A stretch of DNA of 64,000 bases from Rhizobiaceae bacterium. Its GTDB lineage: Bacteria; Pseudomonadota; Alphaproteobacteria; Rhizobiales; Rhizobiaceae. Position 1 is the first letter of the stretch; each line of letters starts with the position of its first letter. The stretch lies in assembly GCA_014238155.1 (NCBI GenBank), contig JABABQ010000063.1, positions 62,001 to 126,000 on the forward strand, read 5' to 3'. The notes under the pieces are model-generated. The model did not search any database. It saw only the letters and a list, made by a program, of their open reading frames with translations, and had not been told where the DNA came from. Made by a program: the position numbers and the translations under genes. This document shows positions 7,725-17,401 of this stretch, one piece after another.

Positions 7725-7764
7725 AAGCTTAATGGTTAAGACCCAACGATCTTGAGTTAAGCTT
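7725..7764. promoter_or_regulatory. inverted repeat with CtrA-like 8-mer upstream of the repeat-protein gene
   Basis: AAGCTTAA (7725-7732) and TTAAGCTT (7757-7764) are perfect inverted repeats. An inner TTAAG/CTTGA pair would extend the stem. On the minus strand the left part contains TTAACCAT, the 8-mer form of the alphaproteobacterial CtrA site. It lies 53-92 bases upstream of the repeat-protein start, in a divergent intergenic region, so it may be an operator for that gene. Confidence 0.35.
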
Positions 7765-7891
7765 ACCGACTAACTATAAGCCGCGCCACGAGGGGCTGGA
7801 CTTGCCGACTGAATCAGATCAAAAGGGGAGCGAAGGATCCTTTGACCCGTTATGGTCAGCTTGGACCGGCTACTGGATTGCAGGTGTATAT

Positions 7892-8269
7892 ATGAAAAAC
7901 CTTCTATTGCAGATATTCACCTGGTGGAATGGTCAGACACTCGGCACACGGTTTTACACCTGGCGCAATGGAGAACGGGTCGGGGAAGATGAATATGGCA
8001 ATATCTATTATCGCAGCAAAGAAGATCGGCGCTGGGTGATCTATGCCGATCAAGCCGAACCCAGCCAGATACCATCCGGTTGGCATGGCTGGATGCACGG
8101 TCGCGTGGATGTCGCGCCCTCCGAGGAAGAATATACGGCCCGCGAGTGGCAAATGCCGCATCAGGAAAACCTGACGGGTACCGCCAACGCCTATCGTCCC
8201 AAAGGGTCGGTCGCCAGTCAGGAAAAACGGCCTGATGTCACTGGTGACTATGAGGCATGGAGCCCATAA
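7892..8269 (+). CDS. NADH:ubiquinone oxidoreductase NDUFA12-family accessory subunit
   Basis: The 125-residue protein matches the NDUFA12 (B17.2) family, a peripheral complex I subunit shared by mitochondria and alphaproteobacteria. Diagnostic parts are FTWWNGQTLGTRFYTWRNG, VGEDEYGNIYYRSK and RRWVIYAD, followed by SGWHGWMHG. The ATG at 7892 is preferred over the ATG-less extension from 7802 because AGGTG lies at 7882-7886 and the family begins here. The tail is a short polar extension. The next methyltransferase gene overlaps its 3-prime end. Confidence 0.88.
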   Translation: MKNLLLQIFTWWNGQTLGTRFYTWRNGERVGEDEYGNIYYRSKEDRRWVIYADQAEPSQIPSGWHGWMHGRVDVAPSEEEYTAREWQMPHQENLTGTANAYRPKGSVASQEKRPDVTGDYEAWSP

Positions 8270-9023
8270 ATTGAGCGATTTGCAGCGTTGGGAATCCGAA
8301 TCCTACCAACGTGATACCGGTTTTGTTTCTGATTATGGGGCTGACGTGTTGTCCTGGCTGGAGCCGTTGGCAGGTGAACGGATACTGGATCTGGGATGCG
8401 GTGATGGGGTTTTAACACACAAAATCGCGAAGTCTGGTGCAGATGTGGTTGGGGCTGATTCCAGCTCGAGCTTTATCAAGACTGCCAAAGCAAGCGGTTT
8501 GGATGCGCGGGTGCTGGACGCTCAAAACCTGCCGTTTCACAGAGAATTTGATGCGGTATTTTCAAATGCCGCACTGCATTGGATGATTCACGCAGAGGAA
8601 GTCATCCGCTCCGTAAAACGCGCCCTGAAACCAAACGGTCGATTTGTTGGGGAATTTGGCGGTTTCGGAAATGTTGCGGCCATCATAACTGCAATGCGGG
8701 CGGTGGGCGAAGAACTCGGCGGCGATCCGAACCGAATAGGACCGTGGTTTTTTCCAACTGTCGATCAATATTCAGCCATGCTGGAGCAACAGGGGTTTGA
8801 GGTCGAGAACATCGTGACCTTTTATCGTCCAACTCCGTTGCCTACCGGCATGCGAGCCTGGCTGAAAGTCATGAGCGGCGCTTTTTTTGATCAGTATGGA
8901 GATCGGGCAGACGTCGCTCTGGATAAAGTTGAGGCAGTGTTGAAAGGATCGCTCTGTGATCACAGTGGCCAATGGTTCGCCGACTACGTTCGGTTGCGAT
9001 TTCGTGCTCGTCTGGATGATTAG
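8235..9023 (+). CDS. class I SAM-dependent methyltransferase
   Basis: The 262-residue protein has a Rossmann-type SAM-binding motif I (ILDLGCGDGVLT, residues 50-61), an acidic residue at the end of strand 2 (GADSS) and the post-II region FDAVFSNAALHW. It resembles the BioC/UbiE-like methyltransferases that act on small molecules; the substrate cannot be inferred. The start is uncertain: ATG 8235 overlaps the NDUFA12 gene by 35 bases, while ATG 8250 and TTG 8271 are alternatives that keep the whole domain. Overlap suggests cotranscription with the upstream gene. Confidence 0.82.
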   Translation: MSLVTMRHGAHKLSDLQRWESESYQRDTGFVSDYGADVLSWLEPLAGERILDLGCGDGVLTHKIAKSGADVVGADSSSSFIKTAKASGLDARVLDAQNLPFHREFDAVFSNAALHWMIHAEEVIRSVKRALKPNGRFVGEFGGFGNVAAIITAMRAVGEELGGDPNRIGPWFFPTVDQYSAMLEQQGFEVENIVTFYRPTPLPTGMRAWLKVMSGAFFDQYGDRADVALDKVEAVLKGSLCDHSGQWFADYVRLRFRARLDD

Positions 9024-9098
9024 GTGTCGGGCAATATAAAACAATTGCGCAACGGTCGTTTCAGACAGGCGTCTAGGGTGACATAAAAGATTTGCGGC

Positions 9099-9926
9099 TT
9101 GATAGTGGGAAGCAATTTGGAAGTCGATATTTCAGATACCGGGACCGGACCGGCACTGTTGTTTTTACCGGGGTCATTCAGTACCAAAGAAGCATGGGGC
9201 AGGGTGCTGGCAGCGCTTGATGGGCAATATCGGCTTATATCGGTCAGCCTGCCGGGTTATGGGAAAACCCCCGAAATTCGTCCCGACGCTGTAACTGACA
9301 TGAAAATGATGCAGAATTTCGTAGCCCGGATCGTCCAACAGATCGGAGAGCCGGTTCACCTGGTCGGGCATTCATATGGAGGACTGAACACCTTTGCTGC
9401 GACTTTGAGTGGTGCCGTTGCTCCGCTTAGCCTGATCACGTTTGAGGCCAATCCGATTTATTCGCTGCCTGATGCTGGAAGCTTCGAGTGGCTGGATCGC
9501 GCGGTGTCGTTGGTGCAGCGGTTTGAGCGGGCCTATGCAAGCGGTGATACAGATGCCGCTGCATTGATCATCGACTTCTGGGGAACGCCTGGGTTTTTTG
9601 AGTCGATGCCAGAAGTCGTGCGGGACTATTGTCGCCATACAACTTACACCAATGTCCTTGACTGGCGCACTGCGGCAGGTTTCACACCAAAAATCGCCGA
9701 CTATGCATCTATCAATATTCCCGCTTCGCTAGTGCGCGGAGATTTGGCCAATCAGGCGATTGTTGAAATCACCGCTCTGCTGTCGCAGGTAATGCCGCAG
9801 GCAAGCCAGCAGGTTGTTCCAGGGGCTGGGCATTTTTTGATATCCACCCATCCTGAACAATGTGCAAAAATTATAGATCGACACATGATTAGTTTTTATC
9901 ATGGCGCACAACAACAAATGCTCTGA
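9099..9926 (+). CDS. alpha/beta-fold hydrolase
   Basis: The product of about 275 residues has the alpha/beta hydrolase pattern. LFLPGSFSTKEAWGRV gives the oxyanion-hole region, LVGHSYGG holds the nucleophile elbow (Ser92), and a C-terminal GAGHFLI carries the catalytic His. The start is uncertain; TTG 9099 and GTG 9105 are both possible and neither has a strong ribosome-binding site. The substrate is unknown. It lies alone between the methyltransferase and the DUF2155 gene, on the same strand. Confidence 0.82.
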   Translation: MIVGSNLEVDISDTGTGPALLFLPGSFSTKEAWGRVLAALDGQYRLISVSLPGYGKTPEIRPDAVTDMKMMQNFVARIVQQIGEPVHLVGHSYGGLNTFAATLSGAVAPLSLITFEANPIYSLPDAGSFEWLDRAVSLVQRFERAYASGDTDAAALIIDFWGTPGFFESMPEVVRDYCRHTTYTNVLDWRTAAGFTPKIADYASINIPASLVRGDLANQAIVEITALLSQVMPQASQQVVPGAGHFLISTHPEQCAKIIDRHMISFYHGAQQQML

Positions 9927-9992
9927 CATTTCGCTACATTTGCCACAATTTTGGTGTATGAGGACTACAGATCCAGTCGAATCTGAATTAAG

Positions 9993-10442
9993 ATGATCAG
10001 ACCCATATTTGCCAAATCACTCACCAGCGTAATCTCCATCGCCGCAATTGCGTCGGGTGTCGGATTTGGTTGGTCAGAAGGGCAGCATGCCCATGCAGCA
10101 CGGATAGAAAATCGCGTTGCAGTGTTTTCCGGGATCGACAAAATAACTGGCGAGAGGCACACATTTGACGTCTATGTCGATGAGACTGTCAAATTTGGCC
10201 AGTTGGAAATCACACCGCGGGTTTGTTACTCACGTCCGGCAACGGAAGAACCCAAAACCACGTCATTTCTGGAAGTTGATGAAATAACTCTGGACCGGCG
10301 CATCCGACGCATCTTTACAGGCTGGATGTTTGCCGAAAGTCCCGGTCTCAACGCAATTGAACATCCGGTTAATGATGTCTGGCTGGTGACCTGCAAACAA
10401 ACGTCTGACGTGCCACCACCGGCTTCGCTGACCAGCAATTAG
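9993..10442 (+). CDS. DUF2155-domain secreted protein
   Basis: This is a 149-residue exported protein with an N-terminal hydrophobic signal (about residues 5-36). The DUF2155 core follows: VAVFSGIDKITGERHTFDVYVDETVKFGQLEITPRVCYSRP, then IFTGWMFAESPGLNAIEHPVNDVWLVTC. Two cysteines in the core could form a disulfide. The function of the family is unknown. In alphaproteobacteria it commonly sits near NDUFA12 and aat, as it does here; it converges with aat with only 5 bases between. Confidence 0.85.
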   Translation: MIRPIFAKSLTSVISIAAIASGVGFGWSEGQHAHAARIENRVAVFSGIDKITGERHTFDVYVDETVKFGQLEITPRVCYSRPATEEPKTTSFLEVDEITLDRRIRRIFTGWMFAESPGLNAIEHPVNDVWLVTCKQTSDVPPPASLTSN

Positions 10443-10447
10443 CGGAA

Positions 10448-11077
10448 CTATGCAGCGTCAATAGCGTAAAAATCGGCATCAATCGTCAAGGCATCGATCA
10501 GCAGTTGTTCATAGCTTTCCTTGGGAATTTCGATGGCTCCAAATTGGCTCAGATGGGCCGTGTTGAACTGCGTATCCAGCAAGTGAAATCCTCCTACCTT
10601 CAGTCGGTCCACCAGATGGACCAGCGCAATTTTTGAAGCGTCGCGGGTGCGTGAAAACATGCTTTCCCCAAAAAAAGCCCCGCCGAGCCTGACCCCATAA
10701 AGCCCGCCAACCAGGGTCTCTCTCTGCCAGCATTCGACACTATGACAATGCCCCATTGCATGTAGGTCATTGTAAAGTTGGGCTATTCTTCCATTGATCC
10801 AGGTTTGCGGCCGATCTGGAGTGTCTTCGGCACACAATCGCAACACGTCACCAAAGGCTGTGTCGACGCTGAGCCTGTATGGCTTCTGGCGAATTGTGCG
10901 GGCCAGCCTACGTGGCACATGAAAGGCATCAAGTGGGATTATGCCGCGCATTTTCGGCTCGACCCAGAACAAGCCCGGATCGACTGCAGTCTCCGCCATA
11001 GGAAAAATGCCGCAGGCATAAGCTTTCAGCAATACCTGAGGTGTGATCTCCATCATCAGGTCATCGACACCTGACAT
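10448..11077 (-). CDS. aat: leucyl/phenylalanyl-tRNA--protein transferase
   Basis: The 209-residue protein is the L/F-transferase of the N-degron pathway. It moves Leu or Phe from tRNA onto N-terminal Arg or Lys so that ClpS/ClpAP can degrade the protein. Family blocks are clear: [10 protein letters not shown] near the N-terminus, [28 protein letters not shown]-like [31 protein letters not shown] and [16 protein letters not shown]. It begins 5 bases after accC and is the last gene of an aroQ-accB-accC-aat run. Confidence 0.95.
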   Translation of the reverse strand: MSGVDDLMMEITPQVLLKAYACGIFPMAETAVDPGLFWVEPKMRGIIPLDAFHVPRRLARTIRQKPYRLSVDTAFGDVLRLCAEDTPDRPQTWINGRIAQLYNDLHAMGHCHSVECWQRETLVGGLYGVRLGGAFFGESMFSRTRDASKIALVHLVDRLKVGGFHLLDTQFNTAHLSQFGAIEIPKESYEQLLIDALTIDADFYAIDAA

Positions 11078-11082
11078 GCATC

Positions 11083-12426
11083 CTATCCTGTTTGCGCCAG
11101 ATAATTTTCCAGCCAGTGAATATCATAGTCGCCGGCAATAACATCGTCGTTGCGTACCAGATCCTGAAACAGTGGCAGGGTGGTTTGAATTCCACCAACA
11201 ACAAACTCGTCAAGCGACCGCCGCAAACGGTTGAGGCATTCAGCGCGATTGCGCCCTACAACAATAAGCTTGCCAATCAAACTGTCATAATACGGGGGAA
11301 CCTTGTAACCGGTGAAAACGCCGGAATCGACACGTACGCCAAGCCCGCCGGGCGGATGGTAGTACGTAATTTCGCCTGGTGAAGGCACAAAGGTGCGAGC
11401 GTTCTCGGCGTTGATACGACACTCAATGGCATGGCCCTGGAACCGAACATCTTGCTGGTTGAATGACATTTCCTGTCCGCTGGCGACCCGCAATTGCTCG
11501 TTGACCAGATCAATGCGCGTGATCATTTCGGTAACCGGATGTTCCACCTGCAGCCGGGTATTCATTTCGATGAAATAGAATTCGCCGTCTTCATATAGAA
11601 ATTCCACGGTGCCAGCGCCGGAATATCCCAGGTCGCCCACCGCGTTGGCGCAGATCATGCCAATCTTTTCGCGTTGCTCGGGTGTCAGGGCAGGAGAGTT
11701 GGCTTCTTCGAGAACTTTCTGGTGGCGGCGCTGCAACGAGCAGTCACGTTCGCCCAGATGTACACCCTTGCCTTTGCCATCTCCCATCACCTGAACTTCA
11801 ATATGGCGAGGCTTGCCGAGATATTTTTCAATATAGACCGCATCATCGCCGAAAGCCGCAGCCGCTTCAGTACGTGTGGTCTGAAGCGCAAATTCCATTT
11901 CGTGCTCGGAATTGACAACCCGCATACCACGGCCACCGCCACCCGAAGCGGCTTTGATGATTACCGGATAGCCAATGTCGGCAGCGATCCGTCTGGCTTC
12001 GCCGTCTTCGGTAACAGCACCATCTGATCCCGGTACTACGGGAATACCAAGACGTTGTGCTGTTTGTTTGGCCATGATCTTGTCGCCCATGGTCTTGATG
12101 TGTTCTGAAGTCGGGCCAATAAATGTAATTCCGTGAGCCTCAAGGATTTCCGCAAATTTGGCGTTTTCCGACAAAAAACCATAGCCGGGGTGAATCGCAT
12201 CAGCACCGGTAATCTCGCACGCTGCAACGATCTCATGCATGTTAAGATAAGAATCCCGTGACGCAGGCGGGCCAATGCATACGCTCTGGTCGGCCAACCG
12301 TACATGCATGGCATCAGCGTCGGCGGTCGAATGTGCGGCTACGGTTTCAATGCCCATTTCCTTGCAGGCACGCAAGATTCGAAGGGCAATTTCGCCACGG
12401 TTGGCGATAAGTACTTTGTTGAACAT
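11083..12426 (-). CDS. accC: acetyl-CoA carboxylase, biotin carboxylase subunit
   Basis: The 447-residue protein is the ATP-grasp enzyme that carboxylates biotin on AccB in the first step of fatty acid synthesis. Visible features are the N-terminal [18 protein letters not shown], the glycine-rich ATP loop [11 protein letters not shown], the metal/ATP region [26 protein letters not shown] and the C-terminal biotin carboxylase domain with [12 protein letters not shown]. Length is normal. It starts 12 bases after accB and is followed by aat, a common alphaproteobacterial order. Confidence 0.97.
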   Translation of the reverse strand: MFNKVLIANRGEIALRILRACKEMGIETVAAHSTADADAMHVRLADQSVCIGPPASRDSYLNMHEIVAACEITGADAIHPGYGFLSENAKFAEILEAHGITFIGPTSEHIKTMGDKIMAKQTAQRLGIPVVPGSDGAVTEDGEARRIAADIGYPVIIKAASGGGGRGMRVVNSEHEMEFALQTTRTEAAAAFGDDAVYIEKYLGKPRHIEVQVMGDGKGKGVHLGERDCSLQRRHQKVLEEANSPALTPEQREKIGMICANAVGDLGYSGAGTVEFLYEDGEFYFIEMNTRLQVEHPVTEMITRIDLVNEQLRVASGQEMSFNQQDVRFQGHAIECRINAENARTFVPSPGEITYYHPPGGLGVRVDSGVFTGYKVPPYYDSLIGKLIVVGRNRAECLNRLRRSLDEFVVGGIQTTLPLFQDLVRNDDVIAGDYDIHWLENYLAQTG

Positions 12427-12438
12427 CCGTTCAGCCGC

Positions 12439-12909
12439 CTATTTCAGGGTGATCAGGGTTTCACCAAATTCGACCGGTTGCCCATCTTCCACGTCAATCG
12501 ACGCAACAACTCCGTCCTGCGTAGCTGGGATTTGGTTCATGGTTTTCATAGCTTCCACAATCATGATTGTTTGGCCGGTTTTGACCGTATCACCCGCCTT
12601 GACGAATGCATCCGCATCAGGTGATGGCGACAGATAGGCAGTACCAACCATAGGTGACGATATCGGTGTACCGGTTGCCGTAACTGTTTCAGCAACGGCT
12701 GGTGTGGCTGCCGCCGCCGGCGCTGCGACTGGTACCGGCGCAACGCTGGCATGTGTCATCATCGGTGCGGAAACAACTGATCCGGCCCGTGACAGTTTCA
12801 ACCGCATTTCGCCTTCTTCCAGCTCAATTTCATGCAGGTCCGTTTCATTGAGCAAATTCGCCAGTTCGCGGATAAATTTTGTATCAATGGATGGTTTCTT
12901 AGCTGCCAT
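12439..12909 (-). CDS. accB: acetyl-CoA carboxylase biotin carboxyl carrier protein
   Basis: The 156-residue protein has an N-terminal helical region (IRELANLLNETDLHEIELEEGEMRLKLSR), a long Ala/Pro/Val-rich linker and a C-terminal biotinyl domain with the EAMKTMNQ motif whose Lys is biotinylated. It carries the carboxyl group from AccC to the transferase. ATG at 12909 is chosen because AAGGGG lies 10 bases upstream and MAAKK begins a normal AccB; a TTG 30 bases further up would only add a non-conserved extension. Confidence 0.95.
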   Translation of the reverse strand: MAAKKPSIDTKFIRELANLLNETDLHEIELEEGEMRLKLSRAGSVVSAPMMTHASVAPVPVAAPAAAATPAVAETVTATGTPISSPMVGTAYLSPSPDADAFVKAGDTVKTGQTIMIVEAMKTMNQIPATQDGVVASIDVEDGQPVEFGETLITLK

Positions 12910-12953
12910 TTTGGGCTTGCCCCTTATTGTGACCTGCAAAGCAGGTTTTCAGT

Positions 12954-13412
12954 TTATGTCGTGCTGTCTAAATGGTCAGCCAGCGCCTGCAACGCAAGTG
13001 TATAGCTATTTGTTCCAAATCCACAAATTTGCCCCAGACAAGCCGAAGCAATTATCGATTGGTGTCTGAAACTCTCTCGTGCATGAATGTTTGAAATGTG
13101 AACTTCAACGACCGGCACGTCGACCCCTTTGATTGCGTCATACAAAGCCACTGAAGTATGCGTGTAAGCCCCTGCATTCATCGCCACGGCGCTGCCCTCG
13201 TTTCCGGCTTCGTGGATCCAACTGACCAGATCACCTTCATGATTGCTTTGGTGGCAGATTATCTCGAAGCTATTTTGGGCAGCAAAGGATCGACATTCAC
13301 CTTCAACGTCGGCCAAAGACTTTGCCCCATAAACACCTGGTTGCCGTTGACCCAGCAAGTTCAGATTGGGGCCGCTAAGCACATAAATTGGTTTTGTAAT
13401 ACCAGAAGCCAT
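12954..13412 (-). CDS. aroQ: type II 3-dehydroquinate dehydratase
   Basis: The 152-residue protein is the small, dodecameric type II dehydroquinase of the shikimate pathway. It keeps the N-terminal VLSGPNLNLLGQRQPGVYG with the catalytic Tyr, QSNHEGDLVSWIHEA, the AMNAGAYTHTSVALYDAI stretch and EVHISNIHARESFRHQS with the catalytic His. It precedes accB by 44 bases on the same strand and appears to head the aroQ-accB-accC-aat run. Confidence 0.95.
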   Translation of the reverse strand: MASGITKPIYVLSGPNLNLLGQRQPGVYGAKSLADVEGECRSFAAQNSFEIICHQSNHEGDLVSWIHEAGNEGSAVAMNAGAYTHTSVALYDAIKGVDVPVVEVHISNIHARESFRHQSIIASACLGQICGFGTNSYTLALQALADHLDSTT

Positions 13413-13509
13413 GATACCGGACTAAATAATGGGACGAGCAAAAATCGCTCACACAGGCTGTCATTGCCACATCAATGACACGCGGTCGATAAAAATTCGA
13501 TGATTAGCG

Positions 13510-14280
13510 TTAAATACACACGGTTTTGCCGCATTTACGCACGTTACCAATCTTTTCGCGCAATACGTCCTGACCCAGGGCACCAAATACAACTTCGTTG
13601 CCGATCACATAAGATGGCGTGCCGTTAATGCCCAAACTGTTTGCCAGTTCGTTGGCCTCGCGAAAGGCTCCCAATATATCGTTCTTTTGTGCTTCGGTGT
13701 TGATGGCATCGACATCCAATTTCATCGTTTGGGCTACGCGCAGGGCTCTGTTGCCATCCTTTTGCCCCGGACCGCCGAGCAAGGCGTTGTGAAATTCGGC
13801 ATATTTTTCTGGAAACAGGCGATAAATTGCAGTTGAGATGCGGCTGGCTTCAACCGAGCCTTCACTCAGAATTGGCAATTCTTTCATGACAAATTTCAGA
13901 TTTTTATCACCGGCCAACAGCGCATTCATGTCGTTCATGGCCCGTTGGCAGAAGCCACAATTGTAGTCGAAGAATTCGACGACAGTAACATCGCCCTTGG
14001 CGTTGCCGATGATGCCCTGATGTGGAGAGTTGAAGATCGTATCAGAATTCTGGGCGAGCGCTTCGGCGGCGCGTCGTGCAGCTTCTTCGCGCTGTTGAAC
14101 TTCAAGCGCCTGCTGGACTTCCAGCATCAGTTGAGGGTTGGCAAGAAGGTATTCACGAATGATCTTTTCAATCTCCGGGCGGTCTGCGGGATCGAAGGCC
14201 TGACCGGATGTCACTGGAAACAGCATAAATGCACCCAGCAGTGCAGCCGCCGCAGTTTTGAGGAATTTCCTACTAGTCAT
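13510..14280 (-). CDS. DsbA-family periplasmic thiol-disulfide protein
   Basis: The 256-residue protein has a signal peptide (residues 1-28), a helical segment rich in Gln and Ala (residues 45-80) and a DsbA-like thioredoxin domain with active-site C108-G-F-C111. A cis-Pro loop (GINGTPSYVIG) follows. A second cysteine pair near the C-terminus (KCGKTVC) is unusual and could form a structural disulfide. It probably oxidises or isomerises exported proteins; the CGFC active site and N-terminal helix recall ScsC/BdbD-type relatives. It is 97 bases upstream of aroQ and 42 bases downstream of the M48 gene, all on the minus strand. Confidence 0.85.
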   Translation of the reverse strand: MTSRKFLKTAAAALLGAFMLFPVTSGQAFDPADRPEIEKIIREYLLANPQLMLEVQQALEVQQREEAARRAAEALAQNSDTIFNSPHQGIIGNAKGDVTVVEFFDYNCGFCQRAMNDMNALLAGDKNLKFVMKELPILSEGSVEASRISTAIYRLFPEKYAEFHNALLGGPGQKDGNRALRVAQTMKLDVDAINTEAQKNDILGAFREANELANSLGINGTPSYVIGNEVVFGALGQDVLREKIGNVRKCGKTVCI

Positions 14281-14322
14281 TTTAGATGTCCGATCTTCGA
14301 TTCGATTTCTGAGGGTAAAGTC

Positions 14323-15702
14323 TCATTTAAAGGTTATTATATCCTGTGCGCGAAGCCAGCCCGGTGACCCGCGTTTGAATTTCAACTGCGCGCGCTGTGC
14401 ATATTCTTTGGCCTGATCGCGTTTGCCGGTTCGCAGCGCATAGTCTGCGGAAGCCAACAGCGCTTTTGAAGTCTCGCCTTTGCGACCATAGGCAATTGCC
14501 AGGTACTGATAACCGGCAATGGCGGTACGGTCACGTGCCAAGCCCTTATTCAACTGGATGATTGCTTCATCGAGGTTTTTGCGATTGCCCGATTCCACCA
14601 ACGCATGCCCAAGTTCAATGCGAATAAAGCCGGACTTGGTCCGATCATATTTGAGAGCCTTGCGAAAGGCATTTGCAGCGAGACTGGCTTTGCCTGATCG
14701 CAACATTATTTCCCCCATCATTTCATGAATATAGGCGTTTTTAGCGTTGGTTTTCAGCAGCTTGATAATTAATGGGATGGCTTTTTTCGGGGAACCATAA
14801 AGATGCGCCAGGATGGCGCGACCATAGAGCCGGGCATCAGGATGCAGATTTTTGTCCGCAAGCACGGCCCTGGCATAGCGTGAGCCGCCAATATAGGCGG
14901 CGATTTTCGCGCGCACCATGTCTTGGCGTTTGCGTAGGCTGTTGCTGGATTGGCGGTTGAAATATGGGCTGGATTGAACAATCGAACGCAGATTTGTTAT
15001 GCGTTGATTGGGTGTTGGATGGCTGCGCAAATAGGGGTCTATGCGACCGCTCAGCACATTGGTATTTCTGGCTAGGCGTTTAAATGTATTGAGCATTCCC
15101 TTGCCGGATTGCTTGGTTGCTTTGAGAAGCTTGACAGCAACTCGATCTGCCGAAGTTTCTTCGTTTCGCTGGTACCGCAGAACATCGCGCATGGCAAAAT
15201 TGCCGCTGCTTGCAGCGATCCCGAAACCTGCGCTGCCGACCTGACTGTTTCCCGAGGCAGCACCCGCTGCCCCCAGGCCAATACCCAGGAGTGTGGTCCA
15301 ACGGGCGATACGTGAAGCGTTATCAATGCGCTCACGCAGACGTACCTGATGCCCACCGATTATGTGGCCAAGTTCGTGAGCAATCACACCAATCACTTCA
15401 TTTGGGTCTTCGGCCTGCAGCAGCAAGCCTGTGTTCATATACAAGCCCCGTCCGCTGACAAAAGCGTTGAAGCCGCCATCATTGACGATCTGAAATCGAA
15501 CCGAACCTTCGCGTAAACCAGCGGCTTTCATCAACGGACGGGCGTAATCCCGGACCAGCGCTTCAATTTCTGCATCGCGTATAAGCGAAATTCCGCGACG
15601 CTGAGCTTGCGCTGTTTGAGGCAACAGGCTCGGCACCACCACGGCCACTGCAAGGACAACCGCTAAATGGAATTTGCATCGCTGAAAATCTGACGTTTTC
15701 AA
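14323..15702 (-). CDS. periplasmic M48 metalloprotease with TPR repeats (BepA-like)
   Basis: The 459-residue protein starts with a signal peptide ending near AQAQ (residues 31-34). The M48 domain has the zinc motif H109-E110-LG-H113 and the downstream EETSAD that supplies the third ligand. The C-terminal half (from about residue 280) is made of TPR-like helical hairpins (IHEMMGEIMLRSGKASLAANAFRKALKYD and the next units). This arrangement is that of BepA/YfgC, which monitors outer-membrane protein assembly. It is transcribed away from the aminotransferase gene. Confidence 0.88.
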   Translation of the reverse strand: MKTSDFQRCKFHLAVVLAVAVVVPSLLPQTAQAQRRGISLIRDAEIEALVRDYARPLMKAAGLREGSVRFQIVNDGGFNAFVSGRGLYMNTGLLLQAEDPNEVIGVIAHELGHIIGGHQVRLRERIDNASRIARWTTLLGIGLGAAGAASGNSQVGSAGFGIAASSGNFAMRDVLRYQRNEETSADRVAVKLLKATKQSGKGMLNTFKRLARNTNVLSGRIDPYLRSHPTPNQRITNLRSIVQSSPYFNRQSSNSLRKRQDMVRAKIAAYIGGSRYARAVLADKNLHPDARLYGRAILAHLYGSPKKAIPLIIKLLKTNAKNAYIHEMMGEIMLRSGKASLAANAFRKALKYDRTKSGFIRIELGHALVESGNRKNLDEAIIQLNKGLARDRTAIAGYQYLAIAYGRKGETSKALLASADYALRTGKRDQAKEYAQRAQLKFKRGSPGWLRAQDIITFK

Positions 15703-15808
15703 GTCTAACTCGTTTCATCTGTCACATGCCGGGACTTGCCAGCGGCATTTTTGGTGTTTAGCGCTTCTGCGCAGCACTGTCACACCTAACATGTAATGAG
15801 GCGTTTCG

Positions 15809-16993
15809 ATGATCGAAAATCCGAATGCAAATCACTTTTTGTCTATCAGGTCTCAAGTGGAGCCTTTCCATGCCATGGACGTCCTTGCGGCCGCCAATCA
15901 AATGCAAAAGGATGGTGTTGAAATAGACTTCCTTTGTGTCGGTCAACCTGCCGCTCAGGCGCCCATGGCGGCCCGCCGTGCAGTAGCCGATTTGATGGAA
16001 CGTGGGGTTATTGGCTACACCGATGCAGCAGGACGCCGCGATCTGCGAGAGCGTCTGTCTGTGCACATGCTGGACACCTACAATGTTACCGTGGATGCCG
16101 CGCGGATATTTATCACAACAGGTTCGTCAGCAGGTTTCACGCTGGCATTTTTGTCGATGTTCGACGTGGGCGATCGGGTGGCCATCGCGGCGCCTGGATA
16201 TCCTGCTTATCGCAACATTCTTAAGGCGCTGGGCCTGGAAGTGATTGAAGTCGAAACCCGTGAAGAAGATCGCTGGGCGGTAACGCCGCATCAGGTGGAG
16301 CAGATCCATCGCGAAAAACCTCTTGCCGGAATTTTGATTGCCAGTCCCGCCAACCCAACCGGCACGATGATGACGCCGCAGGCTTTGCATCAACTGATTG
16401 ATTGTTGCGATGATCTTGGTGTGCGTTTCATTTCAGATGAAATCTATCACGGTCTGACCTACGCAGAAGTGACAGGCGTAGAAGAAGTCACAGCGCTGCA
16501 ATACAGCGACAAGGTGATCGTTATCAATTCGTTTTCCAAATATTACTGTATGACCGGATGGCGCGTCGGATGGATGATCCTGCCACAGCATTGTGTCAGA
16601 TCAGTCGAAAGACTGTCGCAAAGCCTCTATATTTCCGCTCCGGAAATGTCCCAGGTTGCTGCGATGCATGCCCTTGATTGTCGTCAGGAATTGGAACAGG
16701 TGCGTTTGTCTTATCAGGTAAATCGTCAACTATTGCTGGAAAAACTGCCCCAACTCGGGTTTGAAAGAATACTCCCGATTGATGGGGCATTTTACGCATA
16801 TGCCGACGCCACACGTCACACCAATGACACGATGGAATTTGCCAGACAAATGTTGAACCAAGCGCATGTTGCGGTAACACCGGGTCTGGACTTCGATCAG
16901 GGCAGAGGGCATCGTTACTTGCGGTTTTCATTCGCAGGCGACACCAGGACAATGGAATCAGCACTGCAGCGGATGGAGGACTGGCTGGCCTGA
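15809..16993 (+). CDS. PLP-dependent class I/II aminotransferase
   Basis: The 394-residue protein has the fold-type I aminotransferase pattern: IGYTDAAGRRDLRERL, TTGSSAGFTLAF for phosphate binding, SPANPTGT with the carboxylate-site region, ISDEIYHGL with the pyridine-binding Asp, and SFSKYYCMTGWRVGW with the Schiff-base Lys at 244. The closing RYLRFSFA carries the substrate carboxylate-binding Arg. It belongs with the aspartate/aromatic aminotransferases, but the substrate is not assignable. Confidence 0.9.
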   Translation: MIENPNANHFLSIRSQVEPFHAMDVLAAANQMQKDGVEIDFLCVGQPAAQAPMAARRAVADLMERGVIGYTDAAGRRDLRERLSVHMLDTYNVTVDAARIFITTGSSAGFTLAFLSMFDVGDRVAIAAPGYPAYRNILKALGLEVIEVETREEDRWAVTPHQVEQIHREKPLAGILIASPANPTGTMMTPQALHQLIDCCDDLGVRFISDEIYHGLTYAEVTGVEEVTALQYSDKVIVINSFSKYYCMTGWRVGWMILPQHCVRSVERLSQSLYISAPEMSQVAAMHALDCRQELEQVRLSYQVNRQLLLEKLPQLGFERILPIDGAFYAYADATRHTNDTMEFARQMLNQAHVAVTPGLDFDQGRGHRYLRFSFAGDTRTMESALQRMEDWLA

Positions 16994-17044
16994 CATGAGA
17001 ATTGGCAGGATAGGTGGAATTCCCGCAACGAGGTATATGACACT

Positions 17045-17401
17045 ATGGACAAGGAGTTTTTGCGTGAACTTTTCGCCCCGTTTGGCAACGTGACTATTCG
17101 CAAAATGTTTGGTGGTGTTGGTATATTTTACCGTGGCTTGAACTTTGCCGGCATCATGGATGGCCAATTGCGCCTGAAGGCAGACGAACAGACCATTGCC
17201 GATTTCGCCGCAGAAGGCATGACGCCCTGGGAATATAAGAGAAGTAACGGAAAACTTGTCACCATGAGTTACTGGTCGGTGCCGGAGCGACTATTCGATG
17301 ACCCGGAGGAATTTGGACAATGGGCACAAAATGCCTTTGAGGCAGCCAGCAGGGCAGATCAGGCCAAACCACCCAAGCAGCGCAAGTTAAAGGAGTTCTG
17401 A
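17045..17401 (+). CDS. TfoX N-terminal-domain protein
   Basis: The 118-residue protein contains only the TfoX/Sxy N-terminal domain (FGNVTIRKMFGGVGIFYRG, then FAGIMDGQLRLKAD and MSYWSVPERLFDDPEEF). It ends in a basic Lys/Gln/Pro-rich tail instead of the C-terminal domain found in the competence regulator Sxy. Such single-domain forms are widespread outside naturally competent bacteria and their function is not settled. It follows the aminotransferase by 51 bases on the same strand. Confidence 0.85.
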   Translation: MDKEFLRELFAPFGNVTIRKMFGGVGIFYRGLNFAGIMDGQLRLKADEQTIADFAAEGMTPWEYKRSNGKLVTMSYWSVPERLFDDPEEFGQWAQNAFEAASRADQAKPPKQRKLKEF

